From the NCBI RefSeq assembly GCF_900110035.1, contig NZ_FOCF01000006.1:62001-126000 (forward strand): a DNA stretch of 64,000 bases, read 5' to 3'. Of the stretch, positions 26,076 through 34,802 are shown piece after piece; the stretch's first letter is position 1, and every line of letters begins with the position of its first letter. A program made the translations under genes and the position numbers. Under the pieces are notes generated by a model that saw only the letters and a list, made by a program, of their open reading frames with translations, had not been told where the DNA came from and did not search any database. This stretch comes from Sphingomonas gellani (lineage in GTDB: Bacteria > Pseudomonadota > Alphaproteobacteria > Sphingomonadales > Sphingomonadaceae).

Positions 26076-26771
26076 ATGCGCGTGCTGTTGATCGAGGACG
26101 AGCCGACCACGGCGAAGGCGATCGAGCTGATGCTGAACACCGAGGGGTTCAACGTCTACACGACCGACCTGGGCGAAGAGGGTTTGGACCTCGGCAAGCT
26201 CTACGACTACGACATCATCCTGCTGGACCTGAACCTGCCGGACATGCACGGATATGACGTGCTGAAGAAACTGCGCGTGGCGCGCGTGTCGACGCCCGTG
26301 CTGATCCTGTCGGGCATCAACGAGATGGATTCGAAGGTCCGCTCCTTCGGCTTCGGTGCCGACGATTACGTCACGAAGCCGTTCCACCGCGAGGAACTGA
26401 TCGCCCGCATCCATGCGGTCGTGCGCCGGTCCAAGGGGCATTCGCAATCGGTGATCCGCACCGGCAAGCTGGCGGTGAACCTGGATGCGAAGACCGTGGA
26501 GGTCGACGGTGCCCGCGTCCACCTGACCGGCAAGGAATATGCGATGCTGGAGCTGCTGTCGCTCCGCAAGGGCACCACGCTGACCAAGGAGATGTTCCTG
26601 AACCATCTCTATGGCGGGATGGACGAGCCCGAGTTGAAGATCATCGACGTCTTCATCTGCAAGCTGCGCAAGAAGCTCAGCCTGGCCTGCGATGGCGAGA
26701 ACTATATCGAGACGGTGTGGGGCCGCGGCTATGTGCTGCGCGAGCCGGAGGAAGCGGTGGCGGTCGCGTAA
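26076..26771 (+). CDS. ctrA: Cell cycle response regulator CtrA
   Basis: 231 residues, the exact length of Caulobacter CtrA. Receiver domain 1-120 with phosphoacceptor Asp51 ([11 protein letters not shown]), signalling Thr/Lys region [15 protein letters not shown], and an OmpR-type winged helix containing [35 protein letters not shown] and [11 protein letters not shown]. Master regulator of cell cycle and motility genes. The ATG at 26076 follows GGGGGAC; an upstream in-frame ATG at 26043 would add 11 non-conserved residues. Confidence 0.96.
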   Translation: MRVLLIEDEPTTAKAIELMLNTEGFNVYTTDLGEEGLDLGKLYDYDIILLDLNLPDMHGYDVLKKLRVARVSTPVLILSGINEMDSKVRSFGFGADDYVTKPFHREELIARIHAVVRRSKGHSQSVIRTGKLAVNLDAKTVEVDGARVHLTGKEYAMLELLSLRKGTTLTKEMFLNHLYGGMDEPELKIIDVFICKLRKKLSLACDGENYIETVWGRGYVLREPEEAVAVA

Positions 26772-26893
26772 GCGCCGTCACCTCTCCCACTGCGTCGACC
26801 GTCGCGCGGGTGTTTCGGCCCGGCGCGACACTGTTACATCACCATTGCCTCGGCCGGTTTTTGGTCCCATCTGCCTCGCCAGGAAGAGGCAAG

Positions 26894-27061
26894 ATGACGT
26901 ACGAAGACGACGATCAGGAATATTTCTACCACCGCGCAGAGGCCGAAATCGAAGCGGCCCAGCGATCCACCTCCGCCCCCGCCGTCAAGGCGCATGTCGA
27001 ACTGGCAGAACGCTATCTCGAAAAATGCGTGGATTATCAGCCGGAAGGGGACGAGGAGTAG
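26894..27061 (+). CDS. Small acidic hypothetical protein
   Basis: 55 residues (MTYEDDDQEYFYHRAEAEIE to the acidic end PEGDEE). A good Shine-Dalgarno (AGGAAGAGG) lies 5 nt before the ATG. It is rich in Glu, Asp and Tyr, likely helical, with a single Cys. No family recognised. It converges with sufA, leaving a 9-bp gap. Confidence 0.7.
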   Translation: MTYEDDDQEYFYHRAEAEIEAAQRSTSAPAVKAHVELAERYLEKCVDYQPEGDEE

Positions 27062-27070
27062 CCGAACCGT

Positions 27071-27424
27071 TCAAACGGTGAAGCTTTCCCCGCACCCGCA
27101 ACTGCCCTTGGCGTTGGGGTTGTCGAAGACGAAGCCGGCGGTGAAATCGTCCTCCACCCATGTCATGGTCGATCCGACCAGATACAGGATCGACCCCCCG
27201 TCGACGAACAGCGTGCCGCCGGGCGTGTCGATGCGCTCGTCGAACGGCTTCGCCTCGGTCACGTAATCGACGGAATAGGCGAGCCCCGAACATCCGCGCC
27301 GTGGCGTGGACAGCTTGACGCCGACCGCGCCCGCCGGTGCCTTGGTCATCAGATCGGCGATGCGGGCCTCTGCGGAAGGGGTCAGGTTCAGTGCGGCAGG
27401 GCGCGGGCGTAGGGTCGTCGCCAT
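27071..27424 (-). CDS. sufA: Iron-sulfur cluster A-type carrier SufA
   Basis: 117 residues, HesB/IscA domain. The three cluster-binding cysteines are present: RRGCSGLAYSVDY and the C-terminal GSCGCGESF. VGSTMTWVEDDFTAGFVFDNP is the conserved strand region. AAAGGACC precedes the ATG at 27424. Last gene of the suf operon; it would receive clusters from SufBCD and pass them to apoproteins. Confidence 0.92.
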   Translation of the reverse strand: MATTLRPRPAALNLTPSAEARIADLMTKAPAGAVGVKLSTPRRGCSGLAYSVDYVTEAKPFDERIDTPGGTLFVDGGSILYLVGSTMTWVEDDFTAGFVFDNPNAKGSCGCGESFTV

Positions 27425-27465
27425 TCTTGGTCCTTTCTCGATCAAAGTGTCACTTCGATCGACGG

Positions 27466-27918
27466 CTACAGCATGCCCAGTTCAAGCTTGGCATCGTCCG
27501 ACATCTTCTGCGGATCCCAGGGCGGGTCCCACACCAGATTGACGTCCGCCAGCGCTATGCCCGGCACGCTGCCGACACGCAGTTCGACCTCGGCCGGCAT
27601 CGACTCGGCCACCGGGCAATGCGGCGTGGTCAGCGTCATGGTGACGGTCGCGTGCCCCTCATCGGTCACGTCCACGCCATAGATCAGGCCCAGGTCATAG
27701 ATGTTGACCGGGATTTCGGGGTCGTAGATGTCCTTCAGCGCGTCGATCACGCCGTCGTACAGCGCGCCGCCCGGCTCACCGGCTGCAACACCCTGAGGCT
27801 GCTGCGCCAGGAATCCGTCTAGATAGTCGCGCTTGCGCTCCGCCGGTTGCGCGGCATCCTCGACCCGCGCACGCGGGGCCGGTGCCACGCCCTCCACCTC
27901 TTCGACCTCGTAGCTCAT
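27466..27918 (-). CDS. sufT: SUF system Fe-S assembly protein SufT (MIP18/DUF59 family)
   Basis: 150 residues. An Ala/Pro-rich N-terminus of about 50 residues precedes a DUF59 domain: DALKDIYDPEIPVNIYDLGL, then TLTTPHCPVAESMP (with the conserved Cys) and VNLVWDPPWDPQKMS. SufT acts as an accessory factor in Fe-S cluster maturation. It lies between sufS (9 bp) and sufA (41 bp). Confidence 0.9.
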   Translation of the reverse strand: MSYEVEEVEGVAPAPRARVEDAAQPAERKRDYLDGFLAQQPQGVAAGEPGGALYDGVIDALKDIYDPEIPVNIYDLGLIYGVDVTDEGHATVTMTLTTPHCPVAESMPAEVELRVGSVPGIALADVNLVWDPPWDPQKMSDDAKLELGML

Positions 27919-27927
27919 CCAACAATC

Positions 27928-29139
27928 CTACCCGAAGATCCGCGACACCCGCTCGACCCCGCGCACCAGCGCATCGATGTCGGCGGGGCCATTGTACACG
28001 CCGAAGCTGGCCCGTGCGGTCGCCTCCACGCCCAGCGCCTCCATCAGCGGCTGTGCGCAATGATGGCCCGCGCGGATCGCGACCCGGCCCTCGTCCAAGA
28101 TGGTAGCGACGTCGTGCGGATGCACCCCCTCCACCACGAAACTGACGATGCCGGCCGAATCATCCGGGCCGAGCAGCCGGACCGAGTTGATCCGTCCGAG
28201 TGCATCGCGTGCACGGGCGACCAGAGCGGTTTCGTGCACGTGGATCGCGTCGAGGCCGATGCCCTCCACATAATCGATCGCGGCATGCAGCCCCAGCACG
28301 CCGACGATGTGCGGCGTCCCCGCCTCGAACCGTCCCGGCGGCGGGGCATAGGTGGTGCGCGCGAACGACACCTTGTCGATCATCGATCCGCCACCCTGAT
28401 AAGGCGGCATGGCATCGAGCAGCTCGGAACGGCCCCACAGCACGCCGATCCCCGTCGGCCCGTACAGCTTGTGGCCCGAGAACACGTAGAAGTCGCAGCC
28501 CAACGCCGCCACATCGACCGCCAGCCGCGGCACGGCCTGGCACCCGTCGAGCAGGATCTTCGCACCCGCCGCATGCGCAATCCGCACCGCACGCTCCGCG
28601 TCCAGCACCGATCCGAGCACGTTGGAGACATGCGCCAGCGCGACCAGCTTGTGCTCCGGGCGGATCATCCGCTCCATCGCATCCAGGTCGATGCGGCCAT
28701 CGGCGGTCAGCGGCACCACGTCCAGGCCTAGCCCGTTGCGCTCCGCCACCATCTGCCACGGCACGATGTTGGAATGATGCTCCAGCATCGACAACAGGAT
28801 GCGGTCACCGGCCTTCAACTGCGTGCCTGCCCAGCACTGCGCGACCAGGTTGATCCCCTCCGTCGCGCCGCGCACGAACACGACCTCATCCGGTGAAGGC
28901 GCGCCGATGAAGCCCGCCACCCGCCGGCGCGCGGCCTCGAACGCCAGCGTCATGTCGGCGGAGCGCTGGTACACCCCGCGATGCACGGTGGCATAGGTTT
29001 CGCCATACGCGCGGGTGATCGCGTCCACGACGGGCGCGGGCTTCTGCGCGGTGGCGGCCGTGTCGAGATAGGCCCACCCTTCCGGGATCGCCGGGAAGTC
29101 GGCAAGCCGGTCGAGCGGTGCGGCGTCGGGCATCAGCAT
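27928..29139 (-). CDS. sufS: Cysteine desulfurase SufS
   Basis: 403 residues, PLP class V aminotransferase fold, group II desulfurase. The PLP lysine is in VFSGHKLYGPTGIGVLWG and the catalytic cysteine in IRAGHHCAQPLM (about Cys361). FVRGATEGINLVAQ and LDGCQAVPRLAVDV are family segments. It supplies sulfur to the SufBCD scaffold. No sufE or sufU gene is seen in the operon. No clear ribosome binding site precedes the ATG; an unusual repeat region lies upstream. Confidence 0.94.
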   Translation of the reverse strand: MLMPDAAPLDRLADFPAIPEGWAYLDTAATAQKPAPVVDAITRAYGETYATVHRGVYQRSADMTLAFEAARRRVAGFIGAPSPDEVVFVRGATEGINLVAQCWAGTQLKAGDRILLSMLEHHSNIVPWQMVAERNGLGLDVVPLTADGRIDLDAMERMIRPEHKLVALAHVSNVLGSVLDAERAVRIAHAAGAKILLDGCQAVPRLAVDVAALGCDFYVFSGHKLYGPTGIGVLWGRSELLDAMPPYQGGGSMIDKVSFARTTYAPPPGRFEAGTPHIVGVLGLHAAIDYVEGIGLDAIHVHETALVARARDALGRINSVRLLGPDDSAGIVSFVVEGVHPHDVATILDEGRVAIRAGHHCAQPLMEALGVEATARASFGVYNGPADIDALVRGVERVSRIFG

Positions 29140-29154
29140 GACGGTTGCAAGGAT

Positions 29155-29201
29155 GTGAAGTGGAGAAAGTGGAGAGCTGAAACGCTATCTCTCCACTTCA
29201 C
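29155..29201. repeat. Nested inverted and direct repeats between sufD and sufS
   Basis: AAGTGGAGA occurs twice in tandem (29158 and 29167). GTGAAGTGGAGA (29155-29166) is a perfect complement of TCTCCACTTCAC (29190-29201), while AAGTGGAGAG (29167-29176) pairs perfectly with CTCTCCACTT (29189-29198), so two mutually exclusive stems are possible. The 151-bp gap between sufD and sufS otherwise holds no convincing gene. Confidence 0.7.
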
Positions 29202-29290
29202 CCCGCGCGCGCTCTGGATCGATGGCGACAGGGACGGCGCGGCGGTCATCACCTCCGTCTGCCGATCCGCGCCCTTGTAGGACAGCGCGG

Positions 29291-30367
29291 TCACAGCGCG
29301 CCGTCCAGCCACGCATCGGCATCCGCCGCGAACGCCTCGCGCACCGGCTCCGACGCGATCCGATCCAGCGCATCCGCGACGAAGGCGCGCGTCAGGATCG
29401 CCTGGGCGCGGGGCTTCGGGATGCCACGCGACTGCATGTAGAACAGCGCCCGCGTGTCGAGTTCCCCGACCGTCGCGCCATGCGCGCACTTCACGTCGTC
29501 GGCGAAGATCTCCAGTTCCGGCTTCAGGTTCACGGTCGCGGTACGCTGGAGCAGCAGGCCGCGCAGCGACTGTTCGCCGTCCGTCTTCTGCGCGTGGCGC
29601 GCCACCTCTACGGCCGCGGCGAGGCTGGCGACCGAAGTGTCGGCCGCTACCGCGCGCCACAGCTGGTGCGACTGCCCGTTCGGCTCGGCATGGCGGACCC
29701 GCACCGCGCATTCCTGCCGCTGCTGTCCGGCGGTGAGCAGCGCGCCGCCCATTTCGGCATAGCCGCCCTCACCGACGACCACCTGCCCGTCGATCCGTGA
29801 GCCCGCCTGCCCGGCGCCCAGGAACACCGACACCAAGCTGGCACCAGAGCCCAGTTCCGCTTCCTCGCGCAGCGAGACGAAGCCGCCCGCCTGCAACAGC
29901 CGCACCGATCGCTGCAACCGCGCCGAGCGGCCGAGCGCGATGCGCGTCGCGCGGTTGGACCAGCCGGCGCCGACGAAGGTCTCCACCACCGTGGCGACCG
30001 CATCGTCGGCCAGCACGATCTCGGCGGGCAAATGGTTCTCACCGCCCGTCGCGACGTGCACGACCTGCACCGGATCGGCGGCGGCATCCGTGTCGAGGCG
30101 CAGCGACCAGCCGGTGCCCTGCGCGTGCCGCCCGAGCGCATGGTCGCCGGCGACATGCTCGATGAGAGTGACGCGGTCTAGCACCGAATGCACTTCGTCC
30201 AGCACGCCGTTCACGAACAGCAGCCGCGCACCGGGCAGATCAAGGAAATGTTCCTCATGCTCCGCCCGCGCGATCGGCGCGAGCGCGGCGGCGGCGGACA
30301 GCGCGCCCATATCGGCCCAGCGCCACGCCTCCGCGCGGGTGGACGGCAGGTCGAGCAGCTCAGGCAC
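29291..30367 (-). CDS. sufD: Fe-S cluster assembly protein SufD
   Basis: 358 residues. The SufBD beta-helix family core is clear: ADDVKCAHGATVGELDTRAL, YMQSRGIPKPRAQAILTRAF near the C-terminus, and the N-terminal STRAEAWRWADMGAL. It forms the SufBC2D scaffold. The start is a GTG (VPELLDLPS) that overlaps the 3' end of sufC by 8 bp; the much longer open frame upstream is antisense noise over sufC. Confidence 0.93.
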   Translation of the reverse strand: MPELLDLPSTRAEAWRWADMGALSAAAALAPIARAEHEEHFLDLPGARLLFVNGVLDEVHSVLDRVTLIEHVAGDHALGRHAQGTGWSLRLDTDAAADPVQVVHVATGGENHLPAEIVLADDAVATVVETFVGAGWSNRATRIALGRSARLQRSVRLLQAGGFVSLREEAELGSGASLVSVFLGAGQAGSRIDGQVVVGEGGYAEMGGALLTAGQQRQECAVRVRHAEPNGQSHQLWRAVAADTSVASLAAAVEVARHAQKTDGEQSLRGLLLQRTATVNLKPELEIFADDVKCAHGATVGELDTRALFYMQSRGIPKPRAQAILTRAFVADALDRIASEPVREAFAADADAWLDGAL

Positions 30368-31127
30368 CGACGGCCGCCTCCACGCCTGCGCCGAGAGCGC
30401 CATAGCCCTCGCGCTCCAGCTCCAGCGCCAGCTCCGGGCCGCCCGATCGGACGATACGCCCGTCGGCCAGCACGTGAACCCGGTCCGGCTGCACATAGTC
30501 GAGCAGCCGCTGGTAATGGGTGATGAGCAGCACCGCCTTGTCGGGCTTGCGCATGATGCGGTTGATGCCGTCACCGACGATGCGGAGCGCGTCGATGTCG
30601 AGGCCGCTGTCGGTTTCGTCGAGGATCGCGAACTTCGGGTCGACGATGCCCATCTGCACCATCTCGTTGCGCTTCTTCTCGCCGCCGGAGAAACCGACAT
30701 TGACCGGACGCTTCAGCATCTCGGCGTCCATGTCGAGCTTCTTCGCCTCTTCGCGCGCCAGCTTCAGGAACTCGCCACCGGACAACGGTTTCTCGTCGCG
30801 GCTCCCGCGCTGGGCGTTCAGGGCCTCGCGCAGGAACTGGACGTTGGACACGCCGGGGATCTCGACGGGGTACTGAAAGCCGAGGAACAGGCCGGCCGCC
30901 GCGCGCTCATGCGGCTCAAGTTCGAGCAAGTCTTGGCCGTCGAAGGTAATCGAGCCATCCGTCACCTCGTAACCCGGACGCCCGCCAAGAACGTAGCCGA
31001 GCGTCGACTTGCCCGCCCCGTTCGGCCCCATGATCGCGTGGATCTCGCCCGCGTTCACTTCGAGCGAAAGGCCCTTGAGGATCGGCTTGCCGTCGATCTC
31101 GGCGTGGAGGTTTTCAATTACTAACAT
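30360..31127 (-). CDS. sufC: Fe-S cluster assembly ATPase SufC
   Basis: 255 residues, ABC ATPase. Walker A GPNGAGKST, signature region GFSGGEKKRNE, Walker B with ILDETDSGLDIDAL and the H-loop LLITHYQRLL are all intact. It powers conformational change of SufBCD. Two candidate ATGs exist; the one at 31127 is chosen because the AAGG motif abuts the upstream ATG at 31133, which however makes an ATGA overlap with the DUF559 stop. Both readings leave the gene coupled to the inserted DUF559 gene. Confidence 0.94.
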   Translation of the reverse strand: MLVIENLHAEIDGKPILKGLSLEVNAGEIHAIMGPNGAGKSTLGYVLGGRPGYEVTDGSITFDGQDLLELEPHERAAAGLFLGFQYPVEIPGVSNVQFLREALNAQRGSRDEKPLSGGEFLKLAREEAKKLDMDAEMLKRPVNVGFSGGEKKRNEMVQMGIVDPKFAILDETDSGLDIDALRIVGDGINRIMRKPDKAVLLITHYQRLLDYVQPDRVHVLADGRIVRSGGPELALELEREGYGALGAGVEAAVGA

Positions 31128-31129
31128 CG

Positions 31130-31603
31130 TCATCCTTCAAGCCCCTCCACTTCAGGGGAGGGGTTGGGGTGGGGCGTCGCCGCAACCTCAGGCCGCGCGA
31201 TCATTCGGACGATCGCCGCAGCCATGCCGTCCATATTCGTCAAGATATCGGCATTGGTGACGCGCATCGTTCGATAACCGCTTGCCGCAAGCGCATCATC
31301 ACGCAGCCGATCCTTCTCGACATCGTGCGTGTCGCCATCGACCTCAACGATCAGCGCTTCCTGCGGACAAAGGAAATCCGCAATGAAGGGGGCGACAACA
31401 GCCTGGCGGCGAAACTTGCGGCCAGCCAGCTTCGAGCCGGAGAGAAGGCGCCACAACCGCTTTTCCGGTTCACTCGGATTCCCACGCATGTCGGCCGCAC
31501 GCGCGTGCAGTTCGGCCAAAGCGTTCGCGGACAGGCCCCACCCCCGGCCCCTCCCATGCAGGGTAGGGGTGTTCGGTCGCCGATCCTCGTCCTGCGGGGT
31601 CAT
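31130..31603 (-). CDS. DUF559 endonuclease-like protein inserted in the suf operon
   Basis: 157 residues. The core (about 40-130) is a DUF559, very-short-patch-repair-like fold: [60 protein letters not shown] and MRVTNADI. The Asp/Glu of FIADFLC and IVEVDGD fit a PD-(D/E)xK-like active site. The N-terminal [12 protein letters not shown] and the C-terminal [15 protein letters not shown] are encoded by inverted repeats. ATGA overlaps join it to sufB and to the upstream ATG of sufC. No link to Fe-S assembly is known; it looks like a mobile passenger that kept operon continuity. Confidence 0.85.
   Translation of the reverse strand: MTPQDEDRRPNTPTLHGRGRGWGLSANALAELHARAADMRGNPSEPEKRLWRLLSGSKLAGRKFRRQAVVAPFIADFLCPQEALIVEVDGDTHDVEKDRLRDDALAASGYRTMRVTNADILTNMDGMAAAIVRMIARPEVAATPHPNPSPEVEGLEG
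31141..31175. repeat. Inverted repeat, sufC-side end of the DUF559 element
   Basis: 35 bp whose reverse complement begins GCCCCACCCC, then AA, CCCCTCCC, a short variable part and GAGGGGC. It matches the 36-bp copy at 31535-31570 in inverted orientation, and each copy is itself a hairpin (CCCCTCC against GGAGGGG). Confidence 0.75.
31535..31570. repeat. Inverted repeat, sufB-side end of the DUF559 element
   Basis: 36 bp reading GCCCCACCCC, CGG, CCCCTCCC, a short variable part and TAGGGGT. Together with the copy at 31141-31175 it brackets the DUF559 coding core, as terminal inverted repeats bracket a mobile element. Confidence 0.75.
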
Positions 31604-33072
31604 CCCACCGAACCCTCAAGGCTGATCCCGAGCAGCTTCTGCGCCTCGACCGCAAATTCCATCGGCAGTTGCTGGAGCACCTCCCGCGCAAAGCCGTTGA
31701 CGATCAGCGCGACCGCCGCTTCCTGATCCAGCCCGCGCGACATGGCGTAGAACAGCTGGTCTTCGCTGATCTTCGACGTCGTCGCCTCATGCTCGATCTG
31801 CGCGGACGGGTTGCGGACCTCGATATACGGCACAGTATGGGCGCCGCACTGGTCGCCGAGCAGCAAACTGTCGCATTGGGTGAAGTTGCGCACACCCTCG
31901 GCGGTCGGCGCAACCCGTACCAGCCCGCGATAGGTGTTGTCGGACCGTCCGGCGCTGATCCCCTTCGACACGATGGTCGAGCGCGACCCCTTGCCCAGAT
32001 GGATCATCTTGGTGCCGGTATCCGCCTGCTGCCGGTTGTTGGTGACGGCGACGGAGTAGAACTCACCCACCGAGTTCTCGCCCGCGAGCACGCAGCTGGG
32101 ATACTTCCACGTCACCGCGCTGCCGGTTTCGACCTGCGTCCACGACACCTTGCTGTTGCGGCCCTGGCAGAGCGCGCGCTTGGTGACGAAGTTGTAGATG
32201 CCGCCGACACCGTTCTCGTCGCCCGGATACCAGTTCTGGACGGTCGAATATTTGATCTCGGCATCGTCCAGCGCGACCAATTCCACCACCGCCGCGTGCA
32301 ACTGGTTCTCGTCGCGCATCGGGGCGGTGCAGCCCTCCAGGTACGACACGTACGCGCCTTTGTCGGCGACGATCAGCGTGCGTTCGAACTGGCCGGTATT
32401 TTCCGCGTTGATGCGAAAATAGGTGCTCAGTTCCATCGGGCAGCGTACACCCTCCGGCACATAGACGAACGTGCCATCGGAAAAGACCGCGCTGTTGAGC
32501 GTGGCGAAATAATTGTCGCGCTGCGGCACGACCTTGCCCAGCCACTTCTTCACCAGCTCCGGATATTCGCGGATCGCCTCGCTGATCGAGCGGAAGATGA
32601 CGCCTGCCCGCTCCAGTTCGGCGCGGAAGGTGGTCGCAACCGACACGCTGTCGAACACCGCGTCGACGGCGACACGACGCGGCGGCTCGGCACCCTCGAC
32701 ATTGGCGAGCAGCTTCTGCTCCTCGATCGGAATGCCGAGCTTTTCGTAGGTGCGGCGGATTTCGGGGTCGAGGTCGTCCAGCGACTTGATCGTCGCCTTC
32801 GCCTTCGGCTCCGCATAGTAATACGCGTCCTGGTAGTCGATCGGCGGGATGTTGAGCTTGGCCCAGTCGGGCGCCTCCATCGTCTGCCACAGGCGAAACG
32901 CCTTCAGCCGCCAGTCGAGCATCCATTCGGGCTCGTTCTTCTTGGCGGAGATGTAACGAACAGTGTCCTCGCTCAGCCCCTTGGGCGCGAAGTCCTGCTC
33001 GATGTCGGTGGCGAAACCCCACTCATACTTCTTGGATACGGCCGCATAGGCCTCTGCGTTCTTGGTGGCCAT
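31600..33072 (-). CDS. sufB: Fe-S cluster assembly protein SufB
   Basis: 490 residues. Family segments include [77 protein letters not shown] and the C-terminal [20 protein letters not shown]. It is the scaffold subunit on which the cluster is built with SufC and SufD. Its ATG shares one base with the stop of the Rrf2 regulator (TGATG). Its own stop overlaps the DUF559 start. Confidence 0.95.
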   Translation of the reverse strand: MATKNAEAYAAVSKKYEWGFATDIEQDFAPKGLSEDTVRYISAKKNEPEWMLDWRLKAFRLWQTMEAPDWAKLNIPPIDYQDAYYYAEPKAKATIKSLDDLDPEIRRTYEKLGIPIEEQKLLANVEGAEPPRRVAVDAVFDSVSVATTFRAELERAGVIFRSISEAIREYPELVKKWLGKVVPQRDNYFATLNSAVFSDGTFVYVPEGVRCPMELSTYFRINAENTGQFERTLIVADKGAYVSYLEGCTAPMRDENQLHAAVVELVALDDAEIKYSTVQNWYPGDENGVGGIYNFVTKRALCQGRNSKVSWTQVETGSAVTWKYPSCVLAGENSVGEFYSVAVTNNRQQADTGTKMIHLGKGSRSTIVSKGISAGRSDNTYRGLVRVAPTAEGVRNFTQCDSLLLGDQCGAHTVPYIEVRNPSAQIEHEATTSKISEDQLFYAMSRGLDQEAAVALIVNGFAREVLQQLPMEFAVEAQKLLGISLEGSVG

Positions 33073-33551
33073 CAGGCGATTACCTCTTCGCGCGGCGCCG
33101 GGACAGGCTTCGCGGACGGAATGGGGGCGGACGTAACAGGAGAGGCGGCGGCGAGACGCGACAGGCTGACCTCGGCGAGCGCGCCGCGCACGGCCTGGTT
33201 GACGATCGCCCAATGCGGCTTGACCTGACACTGGCGATCGATGGCGCAATCGTGCCGCGCATCGTCGACACAGGTGGTGAGCGCGATCGGTCCCTCCACC
33301 GCCTCGATCACATCGGCCAGATTGATAGCATCGGCCGGGCGCGCCAGGCGGAACCCGCCGCCCGTGCCGCGCGCGCTTTCCAGCAGGCCGGCGGCGGACA
33401 GGCGGCTGACCAGTTTTTGCGCGGTCGGCAACGGCACACCCGTCTCCTCCGCCAGCAGCGTCGCGTTGGGCCGCACCGCACCGTCGGGCGCACGCCGCGC
33501 CAGGGCGGTGAGCATCACCACCGCATAGTCGGCAAGGCTGGACAGTCTCAT
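33072..33551 (-). CDS. Rrf2/IscR-type regulator of the suf operon
   Basis: 159 residues. Winged helix typical of Rrf2: [39 protein letters not shown] and [20 protein letters not shown]. Three cysteines in [15 protein letters not shown] form the Fe-S ligand loop of IscR-like sensors. SUF-linked members sense cluster status and repress the operon. First gene of the operon; a 23-bp dyad 18 bp upstream is a likely binding site. Confidence 0.9.
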   Translation of the reverse strand: MRLSSLADYAVVMLTALARRAPDGAVRPNATLLAEETGVPLPTAQKLVSRLSAAGLLESARGTGGGFRLARPADAINLADVIEAVEGPIALTTCVDDARHDCAIDRQCQVKPHWAIVNQAVRGALAEVSLSRLAAASPVTSAPIPSAKPVPAPREEVIA

Positions 33552-33568
33552 GTTGCGAAGCGTTCTCA

Positions 33569-33591
33569 AATCGGACAAGATCGTTCCGATT
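33569..33591. promoter_or_regulatory. Putative Rrf2 operator upstream of the suf operon
   Basis: AATCGGA, nine bases, TCCGATT: a perfect 7-bp dyad 18 bp upstream of the regulator's start codon, in the region shared with the divergent pyrD. Position and symmetry fit an autoregulatory site. Confidence 0.6.
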
Positions 33592-33705
33592 GGGCAGATG
33601 GTCGCTGCGCTGCGCCGCGTCAACCGGCATCCGCCGATCAGCGTGACAAAGCGCGTCGATCACCCCGCTTTTGACACGTCGGACACGCGATGCGATGCGC
33701 GCGCC

Positions 33706-34746
33706 ATGACCAGCCTGATGCGCGCCGTCCGTTCCCTCGACCCCGAGCGCGCGCATGGCCTGGCGATCGCGGCGCTGAACGTCTGGAATCGGATGGGCGC
33801 GCCGGGCGGGCGCAAGGGGGACCGCTTTCCCCGACTGGCGACGCGGGTCGCGGGTCTCGACTTCGCCAACCCGGTCGGCATCGCGGCGGGATTGGACAAG
33901 GACGGGCGCGCGATCGACGGGCTGTTCGCGCTGGGCGCCGGCGCGGTGGAGATCGGCACGCTGACCCCCCTGCCCCAAGCCGGCAACCCGCGCCCACGCC
34001 TGTTCCGGCTGGCGGAGGACGAGGCGGTGGTGAACCGCTACGGCTTCAAGAATCAGGGGCTGGCGGCGGGTGTTGCGCGCGCGGCGGCGGCGCGACGGCG
34101 CGGCGTGCTGGGCATCAACGTCGGCGCCAACAAGGACGCGGCCGACCGCGTCGCCGATTACCGAACGGGCGTGGCGGCGGCGGTCGGCACCGGGCGCGCC
34201 GATTATGTCGCGATCAACATCTCCTCCCCCAACACGCCGGGGCTGCGCGACCTGCAACAGGGTGCGGCGCTGGCCGAACTGCTGGCGGCGGCGAACGCGG
34301 TGCGGGGGACCACGCCCCTGTTCCTGAAGGTCGCGCCGGACCTGGACAGCGCCACGCTGGACGGGATCACCCGCGCCGGGATCGAGGCGGGGATCGGCGC
34401 GCTGGTCATCGGCAACACCACCGTGTCACGGCCGGGCGGCCTGCGCAGCGCGGCGGTTGGGGAGGCCGGCGGCCTGTCCGGTCGCCCCCTCGCACCGCTT
34501 GCCCGCCAGCGACTGCGCGATTTCCGGGTCGCAAGCGGCGGCACGCTGACCCTGGTCGCGGCGGGCGGGATCGGTGACGGGTCGGAGGCCTATGCCCGCA
34601 TCCGCGCGGGCGCCAGCCTGGTGCAGCTCTACACCGCACTGGCATTCGGCGGGCCGGGGCTGGTGTGGCGGATCGTCAGCGATCTGGACGCCCTGCTCGC
34701 CCGCGACGGCTTCGCGCATGTGGCGGATGCGGTGGGCGTCGACTGA
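33706..34746 (+). CDS. pyrD: Dihydroorotate dehydrogenase (quinone), class 2
   Basis: 346 residues. Fourth step of pyrimidine synthesis, at the inner membrane with quinone as acceptor. The N-terminal amphipathic extension of class 2 enzymes is present, followed by [53 protein letters not shown] (active-site Ser) and [16 protein letters not shown] (FMN phosphate). The ATG at 33706 was chosen; one at 33718 is possible. Confidence 0.94.
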   Translation: MTSLMRAVRSLDPERAHGLAIAALNVWNRMGAPGGRKGDRFPRLATRVAGLDFANPVGIAAGLDKDGRAIDGLFALGAGAVEIGTLTPLPQAGNPRPRLFRLAEDEAVVNRYGFKNQGLAAGVARAAAARRRGVLGINVGANKDAADRVADYRTGVAAAVGTGRADYVAINISSPNTPGLRDLQQGAALAELLAAANAVRGTTPLFLKVAPDLDSATLDGITRAGIEAGIGALVIGNTTVSRPGGLRSAAVGEAGGLSGRPLAPLARQRLRDFRVASGGTLTLVAAGGIGDGSEAYARIRAGASLVQLYTALAFGGPGLVWRIVSDLDALLARDGFAHVADAVGVD

Positions 34747-34802
34747 GCCGGCAAGCGACCAGGGGTTGCGCACGGGAGGCCGGCCGTTAGGGTCCGGGGG
34801 CG

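Noticed and set aside
29163..29280. Possible small peptide gene on the minus strand between sufD and sufS
   Set aside because: The reading is generated by the AAGTGGAGA repeats and has no start signal; treated as a repeat region.
31130..31603. DUF559 gene as a core part of Fe-S assembly
   Set aside because: Its fold is nuclease-like and its ends are repeat sequence; the operon position alone does not support a Fe-S role.
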